From: CALLCD01 sp039196965
GTDB lineage: Bacteria; Pseudomonadota; Alphaproteobacteria; Caulobacterales; Hyphomonadaceae
Direction of reading: 5' to 3'
Length of the DNA: 64,000 nt
NCBI GenBank assembly: GCA_039196965.1
Contig: JBCCUK010000002.1
Coordinates: 124,001-188,000, forward strand
Positions within the stretch are counted from its first letter, which is position 1. Every line of letters begins with the position of its first letter. Of this stretch, positions 58,915 to 64,000 are shown in pieces. Under the pieces are notes generated by a model. It searched no databases. It was not told where the DNA came from and saw only the letters and a list, made by a program, of their open reading frames with translations. A program made the position numbers and the translations under genes.

Positions 58915-59735
58915 GTATGGTGGAGGACATCTCACCCACGGCTAGGTTCAGTGGTGCCGCTATCCCGGCGATCCGCCTGCGCGGTATCGTCAATGCCTTT
59001 GGCGACCATGTCGTCCATGATGGGCTCGATCTGGACATTGACCAGGGCGAGATAATGGGCGTGATCGGTCCCTCCGGCTGCGGAAAATCAGTCCTGCTAC
59101 GGGCCATTGTAGGCTTACGTCCCCCCCGGGGCGGCAGCGTTGAGATTTTCGGCGATGATCTCGGACGCCTGTCCGGTGAAGCGCGGCAGAGAGTGGAGCA
59201 ATCCTGGGGCGTGATGTTTCAGGATGGGGCACTTTTCTCCAATTTGACAGTGCTTGAAAATGTCATGGTACCGATCAAGGAGCACGTTCCGATGTCCCAC
59301 CAGCTTGTACGGGAGCTGGCCGATATGAAATTGCGCATGGCGGGTTTGGAGACCTCGGCTGGCGAGAAGTTCCCCTCCGATCTTTCCGGCGGTATGCGCA
59401 AAAGGGCAGCTCTTGCCAGGGCGCTGGCGCTCGATCCGAGACTGCTTTTCCTCGATGAGCCAACAGCTGGCCTTGACCCAATAACGGCTGGGCGCTTCGA
59501 CCGACTGATCCGGGATCTTCAACAAGCCATGGGGCTGACCGTGTTCCTGGTCACCCATGATCTCGACACACTCGCCGCCACCTGTGATCGCATCACGGTG
59601 CTCGGCGAAAAGAAGGTTCTCGCGGTTGGCACAATCGATGAATTACGTCGAGATGCCCATCCGTGGATTCAGGAGTACTTTTCCGGTCCCCGCGGGCGGG
59701 CCGCCTCTGCCGGTTATGAAACGGAGGGTAGTTGA
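58911..59735 (+). CDS. mlaF: Mla-type lipid ABC ATPase
   Basis: 274 residues. Walker A GPSGCGKS, Q-loop VMFQDGALFSNLTVLENV, signature LSGGMRKRAALARAL, Walker B LLFLDEPTAGLDP and switch His in VTHDLDT are complete. KRAALARA and AGLDPITAG are typical of the MlaF group. ATGA overlap with mlaE, TTGA overlap with the next gene. Confidence 0.95.
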   Translation: MSMVEDISPTARFSGAAIPAIRLRGIVNAFGDHVVHDGLDLDIDQGEIMGVIGPSGCGKSVLLRAIVGLRPPRGGSVEIFGDDLGRLSGEARQRVEQSWGVMFQDGALFSNLTVLENVMVPIKEHVPMSHQLVRELADMKLRMAGLETSAGEKFPSDLSGGMRKRAALARALALDPRLLFLDEPTAGLDPITAGRFDRLIRDLQQAMGLTVFLVTHDLDTLAATCDRITVLGEKKVLAVGTIDELRRDAHPWIQEYFSGPRGRAASAGYETEGS

Positions 59736-60706
59736 AGCTTATGGAGACCCGGGCAAATTTCGCACTTATCGGTGCTTTGGTATTGGCAAGCGTAGTTGCT
59801 TTCGCCTCCTTCACGCTGTGGTTCGGTCAGGCGCAATTCAACCGCGATTTCGATATTTATGAGATCATCTTCAAAGGACCGGTGACACTCGAACCCGGAG
59901 CATCGGTTCGCTTTAACGGCATTAATGTCGGAGAAGTAACCAATGTCAGCATCGATCGGTCCGACGACAGTTTGGTGCGGGCGAGAATCCGAGTGGACAG
60001 CGAAACGCCGGTTCGTACGGATTCCGTGGCAGAGATCGATTTTGCCGGGATTACGGGTCTCACATTCGTGCAGATCCTCGCCGGTTCGGAAGGTACGCCT
60101 CTGCTCAAGCGGGGGGCAGGCGAAGACATTCCCGTCATCCAGTCAGAGCTCGATCCGCTCTCGGAGTTCTTCGCCGGCGGTGTCCAGATTCTGGAAGCGA
60201 CGAACAACAGTCTGGAACAAATCAGCAAAGTGCTCTCCGATGAAAATGTCGAAACGTTGAGCAGCACGCTCACAAATATCGATACCTTCTCGGGCACGAT
60301 TGCCGACGAGGAAGGGCTGACCCTGGAGTTGAGCCAGACGCTTACAAGCATACGTGAAGCCAGTAATGCCTTTGCTGAGGCCAGCACATCAGTTGCCCGG
60401 CTCAGCGATGATCTCGATCAGATCGTAGTATCGGTATCCGATGATGCGGACATTCTAGCCGAAGATCTGAAGACTGTTGTTGCATCGGTCAAATCTATGC
60501 TTGAGCGCGCTGATTCAACGATCGGAAGTGTGGATGCGGCCGTAACCGGACCTGCTACCGAAGCGCTGACGGAGTTCCGCCTCGCCGGGCAGGAAATGCG
60601 CCTCCTGATGCAGCGCATGGAGGGCATTGTGCGCGATCTTGAGCAGAACCCGCAAAGCCTCGTCGCAGGCGATCCACGCCCATATGAAGGAAGTAGCCGG
60701 CCATGA
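59732..60706 (+). CDS. MCE-domain lipid-binding protein (MlaD-like)
   Basis: 324 residues from the TTG at 59732, which overlaps the mlaF stop (TTGA); ATG at 59741 (METRANFAL) is also possible. GGAGG at 59723-59727 is 4 bases from TTG and 13 from ATG, so the sequence does not decide. One membrane helix (FALIGALVLASVVAFASF) is followed by an MCE domain (FKGPVTLEPGASVRFNGINVGEVTNVSIDR, then SVAEIDFAGITGLTFVQI). A long helical C-terminus (about 150-300) is like that of PqiB/YebT-type channels or Mce proteins. Confidence 0.88.
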   Translation: MKLMETRANFALIGALVLASVVAFASFTLWFGQAQFNRDFDIYEIIFKGPVTLEPGASVRFNGINVGEVTNVSIDRSDDSLVRARIRVDSETPVRTDSVAEIDFAGITGLTFVQILAGSEGTPLLKRGAGEDIPVIQSELDPLSEFFAGGVQILEATNNSLEQISKVLSDENVETLSSTLTNIDTFSGTIADEEGLTLELSQTLTSIREASNAFAEASTSVARLSDDLDQIVVSVSDDADILAEDLKTVVASVKSMLERADSTIGSVDAAVTGPATEALTEFRLAGQEMRLLMQRMEGIVRDLEQNPQSLVAGDPRPYEGSSRP

Positions 60707-61305
60707 TCCGACTTGTCACTGTTATCGCCGCAACGCTGAGCCTTACAGCCTGCCTGTCTCTTATTCCGGAGCCCGATGCGCCACTTGCGCTTTACCGCCT
60801 CGGCCCGGTGAAGGGGGATGTCGCTCGCAATCTGCCGGCGAGCGTGATCATCCGGGAACCTGAAGCCCCAAAGATCCTCGCAGGCGATGCACTTGTATCG
60901 AAGGATGACCGGGGTGCGCTCCGCCTCGTGAAGGGCGTAGAATGGGCCGACCGCTCCACCCGCATGATGCAGCTGACGCTTCTCGATTTTCTGGACGGAG
61001 AGGGCGACGGGCTTGCCATCCTGCCGGAGTCAGGTGGCCGAGCCGAGTACGAGCTCGCCTGGCGGGTCTCTGAGTTTTCCCTCCAGGGGGGCGATGCCCT
61101 TGCCCGTCTCGAACTTACTTTGATCTCCAGTGACCGGCGTTTGCCGATTCAGCAGACCACCGTCAGCTCACGCATTCCCTCATTGGGCTCTTCGGTCTCT
61201 GCCCGGGCGCAAGCCTTGTCAGAGGCAGGTCGTGACGTTGTTGCTCAAACGGCTGATTTCCTATCGGAGGAGATTGCGGCAGCGGAAACTGTCCAGACTG
61301 ATTAA
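60703..61305 (+). CDS. ABC-type transport auxiliary lipoprotein (PqiC-like)
   Basis: 200 residues. Lipoprotein signal ends LSLTAC (C17). The mature part PDAPLALYRLGP, VIIREPEAPKILAGDALV and RGALRLVKGVEWADRSTRMMQLTLLDFL is characteristic of the PqiC/ABC-auxiliary family, outer-membrane partners of MCE systems. It overlaps the MCE gene (ATGA) and ends the operon; no MlaA or MlaC homologue is in the window, suggesting a PqiC-dependent route. Confidence 0.88.
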   Translation: MIRLVTVIAATLSLTACLSLIPEPDAPLALYRLGPVKGDVARNLPASVIIREPEAPKILAGDALVSKDDRGALRLVKGVEWADRSTRMMQLTLLDFLDGEGDGLAILPESGGRAEYELAWRVSEFSLQGGDALARLELTLISSDRRLPIQQTTVSSRIPSLGSSVSARAQALSEAGRDVVAQTADFLSEEIAAAETVQTD

Positions 61306-61330
61306 GCGACAGTGGACTGAACGGTCAGCC

Positions 61331-62800
61331 TTAAAATCCTAGTCCCAAGGCCCGCATGTTCATGGTGGCTGCATTGTAGCTGGCTTCCGCCAGGCGGCCA
61401 TTGAACTCAGCACGAGTTGCCCGGATGCGCGCATCCGCTGCCCGTTCTTCGCGGACATTCACCAGAAAGAAATCGCTGGCACCGAGAGCGAAGCGCCGCT
61501 GTTCAGCATCCACCATCAGTTCAGCTTGCTCAACTTCGCTGAGGGCGAGATTTGCCAGGCGAACCGACGCATCGAAATTCGTAAGAATATTGCCGAGTTC
61601 GATGGAGATCTGGTCTTCTGTTCGCCTTTCCCGAAGTTTTGCGGCGCGCAGCTCTGCCTCGGCTCGTTGCAGGCGACCCCTTGCGTCGCGGCGCTGAAGT
61701 GGCACGGAAAAGCGAAACCCGATGATCGTATCTGTGGAATCCCTGGACTCACCGCCTTCGGCAATGGCACCGACATCCCGCGAGACTTCGACATTTAGAT
61801 CGAGATTGGGCCTCAGATCATTTTCTCCAAGGGAGACCCTGTTCCGAGCGCGTTCAATGGCAACGCGAAGGCTGCGCAGCTCGGGTCTTCGGGCCAAAAC
61901 CTCACTGGCATCCGTTCCTGCGAAATGGTCGAGGGTCTGTAAATCTTCGAAAAGATCCCGATGGGGCAAGCGGTCAATCCTCGGAATGACAAGATCCCCC
62001 GTGGGCGTACGCAGGAAGAAGGAGAGACCGTTGGACGCAACGGTGAAGTTCCGTTCGGCTTCGGCGACAAGGATTTCCCGGCGGATGATGTTTTGCAGGT
62101 TCTCTGTAACAGCGATGTCCGGCTGTGCCCCGCGGCGAACCTGTTCTTCCAGACCCGCGGCCCGTTCTTGAGCGATCTCCAGCAGGTCGCGGTAGATGAG
62201 AAGTTCGCGTCCTGTGGCGAGCCAGAGCCAATAGGCATTGAGGGCCTGCAATTGGACACCGACCTGGGTGAGCGTTACCTCCAGGCTGGCCTGGGATGTT
62301 GCGAGCCTTGCATCCTCAACACGGAAGCGCCGCTGATCGATGTCGCGATTTCGCAGGAGCGAGAATAGGGCCCCAACTTTGAATTCACCGCCCGTATTCG
62401 TGAAGTTAATATCCTCATATATTGGGAAGGTGCCGTCGGAGACACGATATCCCCCGAAGACCTGAGCGTTAAAGGGGCGCAGATTCTGGCTTACTTCCGT
62501 GTTCAGAACGGACCCGGTCCAGAAACCTGTGACGCGGTCAAACCCATCTGCATTGAAGACGAGATCGAAAGCGCCTTCAGCAGCAATCTGATCGCCTCGC
62601 GCTGCGGCTTCCCGGGCAAGGCTTTCAAGGATGTCCGGGAACCGGGTTGCTGAGCTCTCAAGCACCTCGTCCGGCAGGAGCGGTAGCACCACCTCCGGCT
62701 CATTTTGCAGTAATGGATCAACCTCGGCAGGTTGCGCGATGAGGGGTGTGGGGGCCGCCGTCATCACAAGCGCGATCAGCGCCAGGATAACGGGTCTCAT
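61331..62800 (-). CDS. TolC-family outer-membrane protein
   Basis: 489 residues with a signal peptide (MRPVILALIALVMTAAPTPLIAQ). Two OEP repeats: the long helices include QVGVQLQALNAYWLWLATGRELLIYRDLLEIAQERAAGLEEQVRRGAQPDIAVTENLQNII and ALSEVEQAELMVDAEQRRFALGASDFFLVNVREERAAD, quoted in part. ENDLRPNLDLNVEVSRD is the second equatorial segment. It overlaps the HlyD-type gene upstream (ATGA) and would form the outer-membrane channel of an export system. Confidence 0.88.
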   Translation of the reverse strand: MRPVILALIALVMTAAPTPLIAQPAEVDPLLQNEPEVVLPLLPDEVLESSATRFPDILESLAREAAARGDQIAAEGAFDLVFNADGFDRVTGFWTGSVLNTEVSQNLRPFNAQVFGGYRVSDGTFPIYEDINFTNTGGEFKVGALFSLLRNRDIDQRRFRVEDARLATSQASLEVTLTQVGVQLQALNAYWLWLATGRELLIYRDLLEIAQERAAGLEEQVRRGAQPDIAVTENLQNIIRREILVAEAERNFTVASNGLSFFLRTPTGDLVIPRIDRLPHRDLFEDLQTLDHFAGTDASEVLARRPELRSLRVAIERARNRVSLGENDLRPNLDLNVEVSRDVGAIAEGGESRDSTDTIIGFRFSVPLQRRDARGRLQRAEAELRAAKLRERRTEDQISIELGNILTNFDASVRLANLALSEVEQAELMVDAEQRRFALGASDFFLVNVREERAADARIRATRAEFNGRLAEASYNAATMNMRALGLGF

Positions 62801-63837
62801 GTAGCGTTGCCCTCTCCGTTGGATGCAATTTGCTGCGTAAGTTCAGGCGGGAAGTTGTTCATCTGACGCCACAATTCGTATCCAACCGGAACTGTTTCCA
62901 GAAGTATCCAGGCCCGAACAGTTGCGCCGAAGCGAGCATAGCGTTCATCCGGCCAGGGGTGAATATCGTCCTTGTCCTCAGTGATGAGTACACGGAAGCG
63001 GCCATTCGGTTGCGCTGAAGGATCGACTGCCGTGACGATCCCGCCAAATGTTCCCACTGCGACAGACGGCCAGCCACTGAACTGGACGGCCGGCCAGCCT
63101 TCAAATTCGATACGCGCTTTCGCTCCGGGCTCAATGAGGGCAACGTCCCGGCCATCTATAAATATCTCGACAACTCTGTTCGGTGCTTCGGGGACAAAGG
63201 TCGCCAGTATGTCGCCGGCATTGACAAAGGTTGCCGCATCACCGGCATTCACACTCAGAATGACACCGTCACGGGGAGCGGTCACCATCTGTACCGATTG
63301 GCGGGAGAGATTCACATCGACCCGGTTCAGGTTCGCGGCTGCCTCTGCTACCCGGCCTCTAAACTCCTCGACACGAATTTGCGCCTGTTCATAATCCCGG
63401 CGGGCCGCAAGTCCGCTTTCGTAAAGCTCCCGCATACGATCAAGATCGATCTCTGCCGTTGCAAGTCCCGTCCGTGCGGCGCGAAGCTGGACCTCCACCT
63501 GCTCGCGTTCGGCCTGAAGGCGCTCAATCAGCTGCGGGTCATTGTCGACGACCCTTACAATCGGATCGCCTTGCTTCACTATACTGCCGTCGCGCACAAA
63601 CCATTCCTCAATCCTGCCGGAAACCAGAGCATTGATCTCCTGCTGGCGGTCATTTGGGTTCAGGGCCGTTATAACGCCTGGTCCCGATGTGGTCTGAACC
63701 CAGGGTGCGTAGGTCAGGAAAGCCCCTATGCCAATCAAGGCGGCGATCAGAAGAACCGAGACCATGCGAATGATCTTCGGTGTTCGTGTCGCTGCCAGGG
63801 TCTTGAAATGAGGAAGATGCTTTTCGCGGAAAGGCAT
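62797..63837 (-). CDS. HlyD-family membrane fusion protein
   Basis: 346 residues. One N-terminal membrane helix (MVSVLLIAALIGIGAFLTY), then a lipoyl half (NALVSGRIEEWFVRDGSIVKQGDPIVRV), a coiled-coil hairpin (about 100-185, ERLQAEREQVEVQLRAARTG), the second lipoyl half (MVTAPRDGVILSVNAGDAATFVNAG) and a beta-barrel domain. It links an inner-membrane transporter to the downstream TolC-type protein. One base separates its ATG from the stop of the preceding gene, so all three are one operon; the transporter itself is not in view. Confidence 0.9.
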   Translation of the reverse strand: MPFREKHLPHFKTLAATRTPKIIRMVSVLLIAALIGIGAFLTYAPWVQTTSGPGVITALNPNDRQQEINALVSGRIEEWFVRDGSIVKQGDPIVRVVDNDPQLIERLQAEREQVEVQLRAARTGLATAEIDLDRMRELYESGLAARRDYEQAQIRVEEFRGRVAEAAANLNRVDVNLSRQSVQMVTAPRDGVILSVNAGDAATFVNAGDILATFVPEAPNRVVEIFIDGRDVALIEPGAKARIEFEGWPAVQFSGWPSVAVGTFGGIVTAVDPSAQPNGRFRVLITEDKDDIHPWPDERYARFGATVRAWILLETVPVGYELWRQMNNFPPELTQQIASNGEGNAT

Positions 63838-63838
63838 T

Positions 63839-64000
63839 TTACTTCTCGCCGATAAGGTTGATCTGCTCCTGGCTCAGTAGCCTGGGGCTAGCCGGCCGGC
63901 GCGGATGTGCGCCATGGGCTGCAAGACAGAAGTCCTCAAAAGTATCAAAGAAGCGTTGCTGGCTGTTTTCAATATACAGGAAAGTATCAAAACCGAGATC
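63839..64000 (-). CDS. 3' end of an unrecognised gene upstream of the HlyD-type gene
   Basis: The last 53 codons read FLYIENSQQRFFDTFEDF, then CLAAHGAHPRRPASPRLL and end SQEQINLIGEK before TAA at 63841. I do not recognise the family: it lacks the ABC signature or H-loop region expected at the end of an export ATPase. Immediate contact with the HlyD-type start indicates an operon, so an export-system component or its substrate processor is possible. The rest lies outside the window. Confidence 0.6.
   Translation of the reverse strand, partial: DLGFDTFLYIENSQQRFFDTFEDFCLAAHGAHPRRPASPRLLSQEQINLIGEK

Noticed and set aside
1..64000. CRISPR array, rRNA operon or insertion sequence
   Set aside because: No regularly spaced repeats, rRNA sequence, transposase or terminal inverted repeats were seen anywhere in the window.

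Overview
The window is chromosomal DNA of an alphaproteobacterium, probably a marine Hyphomonas/Parvularcula/Caulobacter-like lineage. This placement is inferred from gene content: a double-length dCTP deaminase beside a tRNA-His with discriminator A, an mreBCD-PBP2-rodA block, an xerD/aroK/aroB neighbourhood, and an MlaE-type permease carrying an N-terminal STAS domain. Most genes are tightly packed, with many 4-base ATGA/GTGA start-stop overlaps, and the sequence looks moderately GC-rich throughout (not measured).

Layout. 0-2 kb: the 5' part of nadA behind a strong palindromic operator, then moaD and moaA (all minus strand). 2-10 kb: mgtE, a membrane-anchored GH24 lysozyme-like protein, isovaleryl-CoA dehydrogenase, two tandem sulfotransferase paralogues and an argE-type deacetylase. 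10-22.3 kb: the accessory part of the window. It holds a DUF3224 protein with a divergent AraC regulator. Next comes a BlaI / BlaR1-like protease / serine-hydrolase lipoprotein operon with a near-canonical BlaI operator, then a frameshifted thioesterase. Last is a Crp-gated set of enzymes (sterol-desaturase-like hydroxylase, DUF1254 protein, SDR, Baeyer-Villiger-type monooxygenase). Direct ~160-bp repeats flank this segment and a partial copy lies inside it. The oxygenase block is additionally bracketed by inverted copies of a crp gene/promoter unit, one intact and one decayed.

22.3-35 kb is housekeeping: apaG, metZ, dcd, tRNA-His, xerD, a tetratricopeptide-like exported protein with a 44-residue membrane peptide gene in front of it, aroK-aroB-corC, a lipoprotein, a thioredoxin-like protein and purB. 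34.3-36.2 kb pairs a nucleoside hydrolase with a methylthioribose-kinase-like enzyme. 36.7-43.3 kb contains a repeat-built peptidoglycan-binding protein, a TorF-like porin, an SDR, a Na+/Ca2+ exchanger, queF, a cadherin-esterase lipoprotein and a GIY-YIG protein.

43.6-49.3 kb is the elongasome cluster mreB-mreC-mreD-mrdA-rodA. 49.3-57.7 kb has a sodium symporter, prolyl iminopeptidase, small lipoprotein and membrane genes, a lipocalin-like/phosphotransferase/MFS operon and a dipeptide epimerase. 57.8-61.3 kb is a four-gene MCE (Mla-like) lipid transport operon. From 61.3 kb to the end, on the minus strand, are a TolC-type outer-membrane protein, an HlyD-type adaptor and the end of an unrecognised gene.

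The most interesting material is the 11.5-22.3 kb island: a BlaR1-type zinc protease whose penicillin-sensing domain appears to be replaced by a beta-rich domain, and a regulator-outward/enzymes-inward arrangement built from an inverted duplication.
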